From Rheum nobile (Eukaryota > Streptophyta > Magnoliopsida > Caryophyllales > Polygonaceae), in contig WOAB01000109.1 of NCBI GenBank assembly GCA_027886185.1, positions 9,590,501 to 9,654,500 of the forward strand: a stretch of DNA of 64,000 nucleotides, read 5' to 3'. Numbering within the stretch: the stretch's first letter is position 1; each line of letters opens with the position of its first letter. Below the pieces are notes generated by a model. The model was not told the DNA's origin. It saw only the letters and a program-made list of their open reading frames with translations, and ran no database searches. Positions 22,475 through 34,301 of this stretch are shown here, in pieces. The translations under genes and the position numbers were made by a program.

Positions 22475-23717
22475 TGATGTGATTATTCCCATCAAGTACC
22501 ACCTACAAGCAAGGCCTCCACAGTTCCCTGCACAACATGGCCACCGAGTTTCGCAGACAGTTCCCTGCCCAGCAAAGACTCCACACTTTTGTCTGACTCA
22601 CCGAGTTCCCCAGATAGTTCTCTGCCCAGCAAGGACTCCACACTTTTGCCTGACTCTCCGAGTTCCCAAGACAGTTCCATGCCAAGCGAGGACTCCACAC
22701 TTTTGTCTGACTCTTTGAGTTCCCAAGATAGTTCTCTGCACAACAAGGCCTCCGAGTTCCCTGCAAGTTCCTTCCATCGCAAGGCCTCCGAGTTCCCTGC
22801 AAGTTCCTTCCACCACAAGGCCTCTGAGTTCCCTGCAAGTTCCTTCCATCGCAAGGCCTCCGAGTTCCCTGCAAGTTCCTTCCATCGCAAGGCCTCCGAA
22901 TTCCCAACATATCTCCCTGCAAAGCAAGACCCCCACAGTTCCCTCTGATCTTGATGTGTTCCCTCCAATGGCGTCTCTTGAGCCACCACCAAGGATCACA
23001 CGTACTCAGGCCACGGAGCTGCAATCCAAGATCAAGAAGGGACTCCTAAACCTTAGAGCGATGAGGCAAGACCTTATGGGATCAATGACATTGCTCCTGT
23101 CCCACAGTTCCCTCTAAGGAACTCCATCGCCGACATTTTGCACAAGATCTTCTAGAAGAATTTCCAGTCGGCGTCTTTAATATTTTTAGAATGTTATTAA
23201 GTATTTTTGGTGTTTAAAAGACTACTTTTATTGTGGGATTTACTTGGGAAGGGGGAGAGTCTAGGAGTTAAGTTTTGTTGGCTATATGAAAGGGTAGCCA
23301 TGAACACCTAGGAAGCCTATAAAAGGCTGAGTTCTCTTCCTTGTAAAGGACCTTCAACTTGAATAAAAAACCTCTAAAAGAGTTCAATTTTCCTTTGGAA
23401 AATTCCAACAACAATCTTAGTTCGTGAGTTGTATCGAATTACCTATCGATCTTCTTCTTAGGGTGAGTTACATCCCTTAGGCGTTAATCACCCTTGTTCT
23501 TCCTAAGTGGTGTGTCATATCCACTCAAGAAGATCACCTATCCCCATCACTATCCCAGCCAAACCCAGTTCCCATCCACTCTAACTTCCCTTCACGAACT
23601 CAGTTCCTTATTCCATCCTAAAGAAGTTCTTCCTCCCTTAGGACGTGGCATCCTCTTGGTGGTTGACTTCCTTGGCGTTTCCTTGCACCGAGGCTGAAGA
23701 GATCGTCGATCCTATCA
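22475..23717 (+). repeat. 5' LTR of the nested element
   Basis: It is 1243 bp, with TATAAAAG at 23,318-23,325. The U3 contains a cluster of about ten 36-bp-type units built on AGTTCCCTGCAAGTTCC and CATCGCAAGGCCTCCG (22,500-22,935). Confidence 0.9.
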
Positions 23718-23719
23718 TG

Positions 23720-23733
23720 TGGTATCAGAGCCA
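23720..23733 (+). promoter_or_regulatory. Primer binding site, initiator tRNA-Met type
   Basis: TGGTATCAGAGCC lies two bases after the LTR, the standard plant tRNA-iMet complement. Confidence 0.9.
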
Positions 23734-24603
23734 CGCAAGGTAACGCTCGAAATCTTGTTCTAAAAGTCGATCTTAGTTCATCTTGCAAGCAATCCTATTT
23801 TCGTGCCATTGTTGAGTTCGTGTTTGCTACAATTCTTTGATAAATTCATGGGTTTTGCAAGGAAGAAGACAACCTTTGGTTGGTATTAAACTGTCTTGAA
23901 TTAATTCTTGCATTAAACCAACTCACTCCCATTTATTCCACCAAAACTCTTTGGATTTCCTGCATTTAATGAGCCATTTTCCTACATTTTCTTTTCTTCT
24001 TTTTGCTGCATAAACCTTGATTGAATTTGTGTGAATTATGAGTCAATTGAACTGATCAAGGGGCTGAGAATAGCGGAACCAACCTGAGAAAACTCAAACC
24101 AACTGAACACATTCAAGGTCTAAACTTTTCTTCAACAACTTTTATGTGCTCACATCAGCCCAAGGCTATTGTACTCAGTTTGTTTCCTCTCGTGTAATTC
24201 TACAAGTTGTGATTCAAGTAAAACTCGAGAAAGATAAGGCTAGTAGCCAGAAAAAGTCGAGTAAAAAGTCAAAAGTTCAAGAAAAAAGGCTAAGGGCCAG
24301 AAAAAAAGCGAACACAAGTTGAATTTGAGGCCCTTGTTGTAGTACCTTTTCTGAGTTCCCTGACTTGGACCTTTTGGCTGCATAAAACACCAAGTTTGAA
24401 CAAAGTTTTTGTGGCTTTCTTGTTTGCAAAACTACCCCAACTAAGCCCTGTTTTGAGAGCTTGCAATTCTGAACTTTGTGACAACTTCTACAACAAAATT
24501 TTGGGAACTTGCTGGTTCGGTTCCCTTGGTTGAATTGCTTTCTCTTTAGTTCTCGTGTTTGGGTTTGCCTTGGTTACTAACCATGCAAGGAGAGCGAATG
24601 TAG

Positions 24604-25885
24604 ATGATTAGCTTGGGCCATATGTCACAAAGGGATTACCTTTACTTTCGGGATAATTGTGCTTCATATAGGGAGATTCGACCACGTGGGTACCCTAACT
24701 CCCAAACTCACACAAGCACCTACAAGGATTTCTTTGGCGGAGGACAAGGAACTAGAGATCCAACCAATAGGCATCAAGAACGAACATACATCATGGCGCC
24801 TACTAGCTCTACATCGCTGCCCCGACAAGATGTACTAAGACACTCACTTCCAAGGGAACACATTAGAGAAAGGAATCTCCCTCCACTTAGGCGGCAACAA
24901 CAAACTCTTAGGGACATGCCATCAAGCACGTCCAAGGGCAAAGAAAGAGTGCCTCCACCACCCCGTGTTAGGGCACGCGACATTGTATGTGTTATGTGTG
25001 ATGGGCGAGGTCACTTGGCTGAAATTTTTCCAAACCAATACTACACTTACAAGGATGAAGGATCCATTGAGAGTGAAGCTTTAATTGATGCTTGTGTGGA
25101 AGAAGAGTCACATAAGGGTCATGATGTCGAGGAAGACAATTTGGTGGTTCAAAAAGAGGCTAAAGATGAGGATGATCTTGCTACTGAATCACCATCGTCT
25201 ATGGACAACGAAAAAGAGCTTGAACCAATGGAAAAAGATGAGGAAATCTTGGAGCCATCTCCAACTCCTCCAAGACGTCAGTGTTGGCCTACAATCAAAC
25301 ATAGCTCCTTAGAATCATTAGCTACTCCATGGTCCGACTTGACACACATGGTTCCCTCAAGCTTGCCATTTCTTCTACAAGACGAGGTTGATGCACAAGA
25401 TGCCAAGTTGGCCGAAGATTCTGATTTTGACCTTGTGAAGAAGGAAGTCCACTCTAGGACTCATTCTAGGGAAGTATTACATGCCCTTACCTTGCTTTCT
25501 ACTCTATTATTCCCTTCACTTGATAATGAATGTCTTTCAAAGAGTAGAGGATTCCACGTGCTTAAATCAGTTTTTGAGTGTAGAACTAGGTACTCATGCA
25601 TGCACCCAAGTTCCCTGGCTCAATACATGTCATGTGGGATGCATCTAGTTCATGCTATTATTTTGTACACACATGCATATTATGTTGTTAGTTTGTTTCC
25701 TAAACTTGAACATAGGACTAGGAAGAAAAGTGGAATAGTTTGTGCATCCATCTTCGCATTTCATATAGAACTTGGAATTTTCGTGACTACATTCTCAAAT
25801 TTTCTTGGTGGAGTTCAAGAGCCTCATTTTTCTAATTTTCATGTAGGGTACTTGGATTTGAGGTCGAATCCTTTCCAAGGAGGGG
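24604..25885 (+). CDS. Gag-like ORF remnant of the nested non-autonomous element
   Basis: An open frame starts at 24,604 and runs through the interior into the 3' LTR (to 26,211). It shows a basic region (RQQQTLRDMPSSTSKGKER), then CVMCDGRGHLAEIFPN, a zinc-knuckle-like motif whose last Cys is Phe. An acidic stretch (EEESHKGHDVEEDN, ELEPMEKDEEILE) follows. The rest is unassigned, ending in a His/Tyr/Cys-rich part. No catalytic motifs are present. This is the usual layout of large non-autonomous derivatives that keep only the C-terminal part of gag. Whether it is translated is unknown. Confidence 0.5.
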
Positions 25886-25889
25886 AGGA

Positions 25890-27124
25890 TGATGTGATTA
25901 TTCCCATCAAGTACCACCTACAAGCAAGGCCTCCACAGTTCCCTGCACAACATGGCCACCGAGTTCCGCAGACAGTTCCTTGCCCAACAAAGACTCCACA
26001 CTTTTGTCTGACTCACCGAGTTCCCCAGATAGTTCCCTGCCCAGCAAGGACTCCATACTTTTGCCTGACTCTCCGAGTTCCCAAGACAGTTCCATGCCAA
26101 GCAAGGACTCCACACTTTTGTCTGACTCTTCGAGTTCCCAAGATAGTTCTCTGCACAACAAGGCCTCCGAGTTCCCTGCAAGTTCCTTCCATCGTAAGGC
26201 CTCCGAGTTAGTTCCTTCCACCGCAAGGCCTCCGAGTTCCCTGCAAGTTCCTTCCACCGCAAGGCCTCTGAGTTCCCTGCAAGTTCCTTCCATCGCAAGG
26301 CCTCCGAGTTCCCAACATATCTCCCTGCAAAGCAAGACCCCCACGGTTCCCTCTGATCTTGATGTGTTCCCTCCAATGGCGTCTCCTGAGCCACCACCAA
26401 AGATCACACGTACTCAGGCCACGGAGCTGCAATCCAAGATCAAGAAGGGACTCCTAAACCTTGGAGCGATGAGGCAAGACCTTATGGGATCAATGACATT
26501 GCTCCTGTCCCACAGTTCCCTCTAAGGAACTCCACCGCCGGCATTTTGCACAAGATCTTCTAGAAGAATTTCCAGTCGGCCTCTTTAATATTTTCAGAAT
26601 GTTATTAAGTATTTTTGGTGTTTAAAAGACTACTTTTATTGTGGGATTTACTTGGGAAGGGAGAGTCTAGGAGTTAAGTTTTGTTGGCTATATGAAAGGG
26701 TAGCCATGAACACATAGGAAGCCTATAAAAGGCTGAGTTCTCTTCCTTGTAAAGGACCTTCAACTTGAATCAAAAACCTCTAAAAGAGTTCAATTTTCCT
26801 TTGGAAAATTCCAACAACAATCTTAGTTCGTGAGTTGTATCGAACTACCTATCGATCTTCTTCTTAGGGTGAGTTACATCCCTTAGGCGTCGATCACCCT
26901 TGTTCTTCCTAAGTGGTGCGTCATATCCACTCAAGAAGATCACCTATCCCCATCACTATCCCAGCCAAACCCAGTTCCCATCCACTCTAACTTCCCTTCA
27001 CGAACTCAGTTCCTTATTCCATCCTAAAGAAGTTCTTCCTTCCATCAGACGTGGCATCCTCTTGGTGGTTGACTTCCTTGGCGTTTCCTTGCACCGAGGC
27101 TGAAGAGATCGTCGATCCTTATCA
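25890..27124 (+). repeat. 3' LTR of the nested element
   Basis: It is 1235 bp, with TATAAAAG at 26,724-26,731. It differs from the 5' LTR mainly in the number and order of the AGTTCC/AAGGCC units (25,915-26,330), plus scattered substitutions. Confidence 0.9.
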
Positions 27125-28689
27125 CAACGACACTCTACCAGTCATTGTGTCTAGTAAGCTTTCTGAAGACCAAGAAATGAAGCTATTAGGCATGCTCAGG
27201 GAGTACAAGACTGCGATAGGATGGACCATTGCAGACATAAAAGGGATAAGTCCCTCGACTTGTATGCATAGGATTCTACTTGAAGATGGAGCCAAACCAT
27301 CTAGGCAGCCACAGAGAAGACTCAATCCTCCTATGATGGAAGTGGTCAAGAAGGAGGTGCTGAAACTCCTTAAAGCTGATATGATCTTCCCTATTTCCGA
27401 TAGCCAATGGGTAAGTCCAACTCAGGTTGTCCCTAAGAAAGGAGGTACGATAGTAGAGAATCAACAAGGGGAATTGGTTCCTACAAGGACCACTACAGGA
27501 TGGAGGGTGTGCATTGACTACCGTAAGCTGAATGCGGTAACTCGAAAAGACCATTTTCCCTTACCTTTTATTGATCAAATGCTAGAACGCCTTGCTGGGC
27601 GCCCCTATTACTGTTTTCTAGATGGGTATTCAGGATACTTTCAGGTGGCTATAGCGCCAGAGGACCAGGAGAAAACCATATTTACATGCCCCTTTGGCAC
27701 CTTTGCATACCGTAGAATGCCATTCGGTCTGTGTAATGCACCCGGTACATTTCAACGATGTATGGTTAGTATCTTCTCTGAATATATTGAGAAATTTATT
27801 GAGGTATTCATGGATGACTTCACAGTGCATGGGACTAGATTTGATTCATGTTTGAACCATTTGGCACTTGTACTTAAAAGATGTGTTGAAACCAATTTGG
27901 TTTTGAATTTTGAAAAGTGTCATTTCATGGTAGAACAGGGTATAGTGCTTGGTCATATTGTTTCTGCTAGGGGTATTGAGGTCGATAAGGCGAAGATTGA
28001 TGTGATTCAGTCTTTGCCTTATCCTACTAATGTGCGTGAAGTGCGTTCCTTTTTAGGTCATGTAGGTTTTTACCGAAGGTTTATCAAGGATTTCTCTAAG
28101 ATCTCTTCACCTCTATGCGAGCTACTGAAGAAAGAGGTGACCTATGAGTTCACCGACGGGTGCAAGAAGGCGTTTGATTGCTTGAGAGAATGCCTGACAA
28201 GTGCACCTATCATTCAGGCACCTGACTGGTCTCGCCCATTTGAGATCATGTGTGACTCCAGTGACTATGCGGTTGGAGTGGTTCTAGGCCAGAAAGTGGG
28301 ACGTGCCTCCCATGTAATTCATTATGCCTCCATGACTCTAAATGGAGCTCAGAGGAACTACTCCACCACTGAGAAGGAAATGCTGGCAGTTGTGTTTGCC
28401 TTGGAAAAATTTAGGCAATATCTTTTGGGAGTAAAGGTGATCATCTACAAAGATCATGCTGCCCTTCGTTACCTAATGACGAAGAAGGAAGCAAAGCCAA
28501 AATTAATCCGATGGGTTCTCCTACTCACTGAATTTGATGTTGAGATACGAGATAAAAAGGGAGCGGAGAACCTAATAGCTGATCATCTGAGTAGACTCGT
28601 ACATGAAGAAGATAAGCCCGGAGCGCAAAGCCCCATTCACAGAACTTTTCCAGATGACACACTCTTTATGATCGAAGGAACTTCGGGTA

Positions 28690-28862
28690 ACGCCCACCGC
28701 CCCGCGGTCGGCACTACCGCGACCCGGCGGTCTGTAGAAATTGTGGAACTAGAGGCTCCACTGCCCCACGGCGACACCCACCGCAACCCGATGACATGTC
28801 CAACTGAGAGCTAGCAAAACTCACCGCGGCCCGCGGTGATATCACCGCCCCGCGGCAACATC
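28690..28862 (+). repeat. GC-rich words between RNase H and integrase of the Athila-type element
   Basis: CACCGCCCCGCGGTCGG, TACCGCGACCCGGCGGTC, CCACCGCAACCCGATG, CACCGCGGCCCGCGGTG and CACCGCCCCGCGGCAAC lie in the RNase H-integrase linker, together with the stop at 28,812-28,814. Some copies are decayed. Confidence 0.75.
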
Positions 28863-30245
28863 TCCGGACTCACACTTTGCTCTGTAAGTACTTCCGAACC
28901 CTCTCCTCACATAGCCGAGGCCGTCTTCGGACTTTGTTCTTTTAGACCATGGTATGCAGATATCGTGAACTATTTGGTTCGAGAGGAACTACCCCCGGAT
29001 TACACTAGAGCTCAAAAGGAGAAGGTACGAAGAGAAGCCCGTCACTATGTTTGGGATGATCCTTACCTATGGAAACATTGTGTCGATCAGGTAGTGCACC
29101 GATGTCTTCCGGATAATGAGGTACAATTTGTCCTTAACTTTTGCCATTCTCAAGCATGTGGGGGTCATTTTGGGGCAAATAAGACTGCTAGGAAAGTATT
29201 GGATGCAGGATTTTATTGGCCACACATCTTTCGGGATGCTTACGCCTTTTGTAAATCTTGTGACCGATGCCAAAGGATTGGAAATATCTCCAGGAGGAAT
29301 GAGATGCCACAATCATCATTAATCTTTTGCGAGGTCTTTGATGTTTGAGGTATTGACTTTATGGGACCCTTTCCTAGCTCTCATGGGAATCTCTATATAT
29401 TACTTGCGGTGGACTACGTTTCCAAGTGGGTGGAAGCAAAGGCCACCAGGACTGATGATTCTAAAGTTGTGGTAAGTTTTCTTAAGGAGAACATTTTCTC
29501 AAGATTTGGAATACCCAAAGCTTTAATTAGTGATCGGGGAACCCATTTCTGCAACAAGACAGTGACTGCCCTGCTGAAAAAGTATCACATCACCCAAAGA
29601 GTTTCCACGGCCTATCATCCTCAAACTAATGGGCATGCCGAAGTTTCCAATAGAGAGATTAAATCTATCCTGGAGAAAACGGTTACAGCTAATCGGAAGG
29701 ATTAGAGTTCTAAACTCAATGATGCACTGTGGGCATACCGCACAACTTTCAAAACTCCGATAGGAATGTCCCCTTTTCGTTTAGTATTCGGAAAAGCATG
29801 TCACCTCCCTGTAGAGCTTGAACATAAAGCATGGTGGGCAATAAAGAAATGCAACATGCAATTGTATGAAGTGGGGGATTTCTGGAAGCTACAGCTGCAA
29901 GAACTAGAGGAGTTACGCCTTGAGTCATATGAGAACTCTGTCAGTTATAAGGCAAAAACCAAGCATTGGCATGACAAGCACATCTTGAGAAGAGATTTCA
30001 AGCCAGGGGATAAGGTCCTCCTATTTCAATCTCGGCTTAAGCTTTTTGCTGGGAAGCTGAAATCTAAGTGGACAGGTCCTTATGTAATTGCTGAAGTATA
30101 CCCCCATGGCGCCATTGGCTTGCTTGACCACAAGACGAACAATGTTTTCAAAGTGAATGGACAAAGATTGAAGCCTTACCATGAAGGCTTCAACCCGAAC
30201 CAGGTTGATGTAGTGAGTTTTGAGGTCCCTGAAGCTGAAAAATGA

Positions 30246-31143
30246 TAGACCACAGCCTACGTCGAGCCAACGACGTTAACTAAGGCGCTGATCGGGAGGC
30301 AACCGATGTATTTTTCTTTCCTTAGACATTTTTCGTAGTTCTTTTGCTTTATTTCGTTCGCCTGCTACTAACGTGTCAGGTACGAAAGTAAATGGAGGCG
30401 AGTTTATTTCTCCAGGAAATCCACGACCGCCCCGCGGTGAACCACACCGCCCCGCGGTGAAGCTTAGGTACTTTTACTCAACTCTGATTTAAAAATAAAG
30501 GGCCCCGAAAAAACCTTAAACGGGGAGTAAAAAAAAAAGTTTTGTTTTCAAAACCATCTTCCAAGTTGGATACGAAGGATTTGACGGTGTTATTTGGATC
30601 GCCCTGCGGTCCAGTACTTCCCATTACTCTCCCATTAAACACTTCCCGCCAAACCCTAACCTCCTCATCCTCTTCTTTCTCTCTTTTTCTACTGCGCCTC
30701 TCTTTATTCCCTCGAACCCTCACCCAAAAATCTCACAATCCCTGCCTTTCCCTTGCTCTAAGCTTGATTGTGGAAGATCCTTGAACCCAATTTAAGATTC
30801 CCATAACCAAGCCGCCACATTACACTCGTCCGACCGCTTCGCGATGCTTATTGGTTGAAGGAAGGTGTTGTGTGGTTTTGGAGGTGTGATTGGAGGACCG
30901 TTGGGCTCTATCTAGGCTCATTGGAGGTTAAGGTTGGGAGGTCGCACAGTTGCCGCCTCGCGTTGATGCTCCACCGCCTCGCGCGATTCAGGATTTTTTT
31001 GAATTGGAGAAGAAGGTTGAACAGTCCACCGCCCCGCAGTGAAGCATACCGCCCCGCGGCAAGCCCTGGGTGAATGTCCATCTTTGGTTTGTAAGTTGTC
31101 TTTGCCTAGCTCTTTGATTCCACCGCATTCAAATACTTTAATT
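30246..31143 (+). other. Non-coding spacer between pol and the envelope-position ORF
   Basis: It carries two clean CACCGC/CCGCCCCGCGGTGA words at 30,428-30,463 and further ones at 30,945-30,990 and 31,028-31,062. A pyrimidine-rich stretch (30,650-30,720) precedes a possible splice acceptor for the downstream ORF. No domain is found. Confidence 0.5.
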
Positions 31144-32238
31144 ATGCCAAGAGCTAGGAAGGTTGGTATGACTGCGGAGGAGAATAAGGCTTATGATGTG
31201 GCTGTAAAGAGGGTTGTGCTCCCACCTCGATTCTTTGATAGAGGGACTTTGGCCAAGTTGGGAATGTTAGAGATGGTCCAGCTGTGTTTGGATAGGTTGG
31301 GGTTGGGTGCTTTTCTTGACAAGTGTGCCCCTGCTTTTCCCGAGCTCTTCTATCAATTTATTGCCACCATGTCAAGATATACAGAGAGGCGCACTATTAA
31401 TGGTGAAGTGCGCAAGGTGCTTGCGGGCATAATATTTAAGTATGAGGGACAAGCTTATGAGATTCCAGTGGAGGAAGTCAGAGAGGTGTTGGGAGTGTCT
31501 AGACCACCTACTACTGGGTGGAAGAAGGGACCCGACGAGGCGGAAATTAAAGACTTCTGGACTACCACTATGGGAATGCCTGATTTTCAGAGAGGTAGGG
31601 AGTCCAGTAACAGACTAGTGCACCCTTGTCTACGCTTAATTCATACAGTGCTGGTGCGATCATTTTGTGGGAGTGCGGAGGATAGGAAGGTTTCTCTGAA
31701 ACGCCTTGGTTTGTTTCTTTCGATGCTTGACCCTTTGGATGAGGAGATTCCATGTTGGGTTCTAGTGTGGGCTCGCAACCTTCAGAGGATTCGCGAGGGT
31801 GAGGCACGAGATATTGTTCAGGGTGGTCTGATCACCTTGGTTGCGGCCGCCAGAGTTCAGACTGACACTATTCCTCAGCCGATCATGCATGTTCGCTACG
31901 ACATCCCATGTCTGCGACGGTGTGGTATGTTGAACAACTCCCAGGAGCAATTCCTCTGGTGTTCTTTTGGAGGCCATATGCTACGCCTTCCTCGTCATTT
32001 TACCTATCCGCGGGATTTCACACAGTGGTTCATTCCATCTGACGCTGAGGTCATTTCCCCCACTTCTGAGGATAGTTTCCAGGCCGCTGCTCCTATGGAT
32101 ATTGATCCCCCTGTGTATGCAGCTGCCTCTTCTTCTGCATCGCCTTCTGAGATTCCTTGGGATGAGGTGTTTGCTCGTTTTGATGCTTTCACGCTGCGTC
32201 AACACGCTGTAAATGAGGGGATGCTGACTCGCCTGTAG
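31144..32238 (+). CDS. Envelope-position ORF of the Athila-type element (Athila ORF-like)
   Basis: The frame is open upstream, but MPRARKVGMTAEENKAYDVA at 31,144 is the likely start after the non-coding spacer, giving about 364 residues. The protein resembles the Athila 'ORF-1'-type proteins found after pol: basic N-terminus, FFDRGTLAKLGMLEMVQ, YTERRTINGEVRKVLAGIIF, VEEVREVLGV, then a helical core and an acidic Ser/Pro-rich tail. I see no signal peptide and no strong membrane segment, so an envelope function is not supported by the sequence; only the location matches. It has no internal stop, unlike pol, so it may be the best preserved gene of the element. Confidence 0.65.
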   Translation: MPRARKVGMTAEENKAYDVAVKRVVLPPRFFDRGTLAKLGMLEMVQLCLDRLGLGAFLDKCAPAFPELFYQFIATMSRYTERRTINGEVRKVLAGIIFKYEGQAYEIPVEEVREVLGVSRPPTTGWKKGPDEAEIKDFWTTTMGMPDFQRGRESSNRLVHPCLRLIHTVLVRSFCGSAEDRKVSLKRLGLFLSMLDPLDEEIPCWVLVWARNLQRIREGEARDIVQGGLITLVAAARVQTDTIPQPIMHVRYDIPCLRRCGMLNNSQEQFLWCSFGGHMLRLPRHFTYPRDFTQWFIPSDAEVISPTSEDSFQAAAPMDIDPPVYAAASSSASPSEIPWDEVFARFDAFTLRQHAVNEGMLTRL

Positions 32239-33015
32239 ACTTTGCAGACTGATATTGAGAGTGATATTACGAGCCGGTTGAGTTCAGCTGAGACGTCCAT
32301 GCAGGAGCACTATTTTGGGCGGTATCCATTTCCGCCAGGCTATCCACCTTACCAGTGAGTTTATTTTCTCTTTCCCCCTATTTAGTTCTGTCTTCTTCTA
32401 CATTGAGGACAATGTGTGATTCAAGTGTGGGGGAGGGATTTAGACTTGTTGCCTATCATAGTTAGTGTACATAGTTTGTTGTACATAGTTTGTTTATGCA
32501 TTTCAATTTAAAAAATAATCAAAAAATCCATAAATATGAGAAAAGGCAATCAAAATCCTGGAATGAGCTGAAAACCCGAAAGGGCGGTTCAGGTAATAAG
32601 CAGGTAGTCCGACTGGTATAGATCGGTGCAAAAATAGACTGGAGTGATGTGAGTACATGTGAGATGTCTAGCAAAATGAAATGAGTGGCTAGGTGAAAAC
32701 CCGAGAGGGCGCTTGAGAAAAATGAGCGTAAAGAAAAAATAGTGAATTTTAGGTTCATTCTGGAGGTTGGCGTCATAAGCAGAGGTGATATAAGGAGTTC
32801 GGGTAGGTCACTCTAGAGCGATAAGGAGCTAGACAGGAGTTAGGAATAGATTTATCTTGCATCACTTGTTTTGGTTGTCTGGAGCTGATTGTTGAAATGT
32901 TGTAATTACTGGTATCATGTTTGCTCGCACTTCCTGAGGCCTTGGTATTGGATGGTTGGAGTAGGATTAGTTTTAACTTACTCGGGACGAGTAAAGGTCT
33001 AAGTGTGGGGGAATT
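32239..33015 (+). other. Spacer with short direct repeats and polypurine tract before the 3' LTR
   Basis: GTGAAAACCCGAGAGGGCG and TGAAAACCCGAAAGGGCG recur in a low-complexity untranslated stretch. GTGTGGGGGA occurs at 32,427 and again at 33,003; the latter, AAGTGTGGGGGAATT, sits directly before TG of the LTR and is the plus-strand primer. Confidence 0.7.
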
Positions 33016-34301
33016 TGATAGGTGTCATTTCAGGCACCTTAACTAGTGATTATTGACATGATTTAGATGGAGTTTCGGTATAGATTTAGACTAATTCTGT
33101 AATCCAGAAGAAGAGTTGAGAAGTGAAGATATCATAGGATTTATAGCTTTATGAAGGATGGAGAATATGGAGGAGAAGATCTGCTTAAGACTCATGGAGG
33201 AAGGATACCATCACTTTGTAGTACAGAAGAGCAGAAGATGAAGATTTGAAGAAGTTGTACTTCACCGCCCCGCGCCACAAGCCACCGCGACCCGGCGGTG
33301 GACTTCAGAGAAGGCAACACAGCGAAGCCACCGCCCCGCGGTGGAACTCACCGCCCCGCGGTGGATGTAGACGCCTCGCGGCCAGCGTTTATTTGTTTCC
33401 GATTTTAGCATTTTCGGATATTCCATTTTCTATTATTTTATTTCCGTTATTTTGTTTGCTAGGTTTAGCTTATCTTTCCTAAACATATTTAAGAGTTTTT
33501 CTAGTTTTTAGATGGGGACGTTCTCATTATTCATTCTATATCTAGGGGTTGAACGAATGGAGAACTAAACACCTTTATTTCGCTAGACAATTGAAGCATT
33601 GCAATGAATTGGTTGTGAGATTTCTATTCCTTGTTCTATATCTTATTAAGTTGGTTTAATTCTCTTGAGCATATTGTCTATTGGTTTGTGTTGGTTTATC
33701 TAGAGTTGCTAACTAGGTTTATCGATATTTATCATAATGCTAGGATTTGCATATAGCGGAATGCGAGTGCATATCTAGTGACAAACACAATTGTTACATA
33801 TAGTGGAATACGAGTGTGCAATTGTGAGAGAGAATTATTTGCATGTTAAGTAGTAAGGTTTTCTTCTATTTGCATGTATCCTATATCCTTGTTTGAATGC
33901 TATTGCTTTATCGATAGTAAGGTTTTCTTCTATTGATATTGTGGTAAGTGTTATCAACAACTGTCTGAATTGGTAGTTAATTACGATCAGGATGGGAACG
34001 ACTATAAGATTGTGAAAAGAACTTGGAATAATAGTTATCTGTGATCAACCAGTTTTATCTGCAGTGTGGATATTTGTCTAGTGGAATACTTCCACCCATC
34101 ATACTTATTCTTTCTTTAAAGCTTGAATCATTGTTACTCTGCGATCACATAAAACCCCCCTTGTTACTTGTCAGTTACACGTCTTTTGCATACAGATAAC
34201 TGACTCCCTGTGGGATCGACCCTGACTTGCTTGCTATACTCTTTAGTATGTGAATTAGGATTTCTTTGACAGGAAAATGACACCGGTTTCCGGCCTTGTC
34301 A
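33016..34301 (+). repeat. 3' LTR of the Athila-type element
   Basis: It is 1286 bp, nearly identical to the 5' LTR but with two instead of three CACCGC-NNN-GCGGTG units (33,328-33,365). It also contains CCACCGC-GACCCG-GCGGTGG, a 7-bp-arm inverted repeat near 33,282. The corresponding 5' LTR site is decayed (GACCCGACGATGG). Confidence 0.92.

Larger units (their letters stand above)
22475..27124 (+). mobile_element. Nested non-autonomous LTR retrotransposon, 4650 bp, TSD CAACG
   Basis: LTRs at 22,475-23,717 and 25,890-27,124 begin TGATGTGATTATTCCC and end in TATCA. The target duplication CAACG lies at 22,470-22,474 and 27,125-27,129. Deleting the element plus one duplication leaves the host gag-pol phase unbroken, which dates the insertion after the host element was coding. 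The 2.2 kb interior has a primer site, a gag-like frame and a purine tract (GGAGGGGAGGA just before 25,890), but no protease, RT or integrase. It must have relied on another element's enzymes. Confidence 0.93.
19987..30245 (+). pseudogene. Gag-Pol polyprotein gene of the Athila-type element (four in-frame stops, one nested insertion)
   Basis: The frame opens at 19,987 and stays in one phase to 30,245 once the nested element is discounted. Order: retro-gag region (WYYHLPGGSIDSWAKL, FLAQYFPTKM); zinc-knuckle-like CGICVDPFHNTNACP; a Pro/Arg repeat region; aspartic protease with DLGASINVLP; RT with CIDYRKLNAVT, FCLCNAPG-type motif (FGLCNAPGTFQ) and catalytic FMDDF; RNase H with CDSSDYAVG and the ADHLSR end; integrase with HH-CC zinc finger (CHSQACGGHFG, CKSCDRCQ), the DFMGPF start, ISDRGTHF and YHPQTNGHAE; then a basic C-terminus. 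Stops lie at 21,886-21,888 (protease), 28,812-28,814, 29,346-29,348 and 29,703-29,705. At the last two the family normally has Trp. The LTR insertion at 22,475 falls between protease and RT. Confidence 0.92.
18544..34301 (+). mobile_element. Athila-type Ty3 LTR retrotransposon, 15.8 kb, TSD TGAAG
   Basis: LTRs at 18,544-19,849 and 33,016-34,301 begin TGATAGGTG and end GGCCTTGTCA. The 5-bp duplication TGAAG is perfect (18,539-18,543 and 34,302-34,306). The tRNA-Asp-type primer site and the purine tract are in the expected places. Gag, protease, RT, RNase H and integrase are recognisable in order, followed by a separate ORF in the envelope position and a long non-coding spacer, as in Athila. 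It is defective through one nested LTR element and four in-frame stops. LTR similarity is high apart from one 20-bp word unit, so insertion was fairly recent. Confidence 0.93.

Noticed and set aside
22492..23024. Repetitive frames in the nested LTR (EGTCRELGGLAM-like and KASEFPASSFH-like)
   Set aside because: Several frames on both strands are open only because the 36-bp units are tandem; the region is an LTR U3.
31039..31143. Upstream start of the envelope-position ORF at 31,039
   Set aside because: This part translates hairpin words and spacer; the Athila-like protein begins at the 31,144 ATG.
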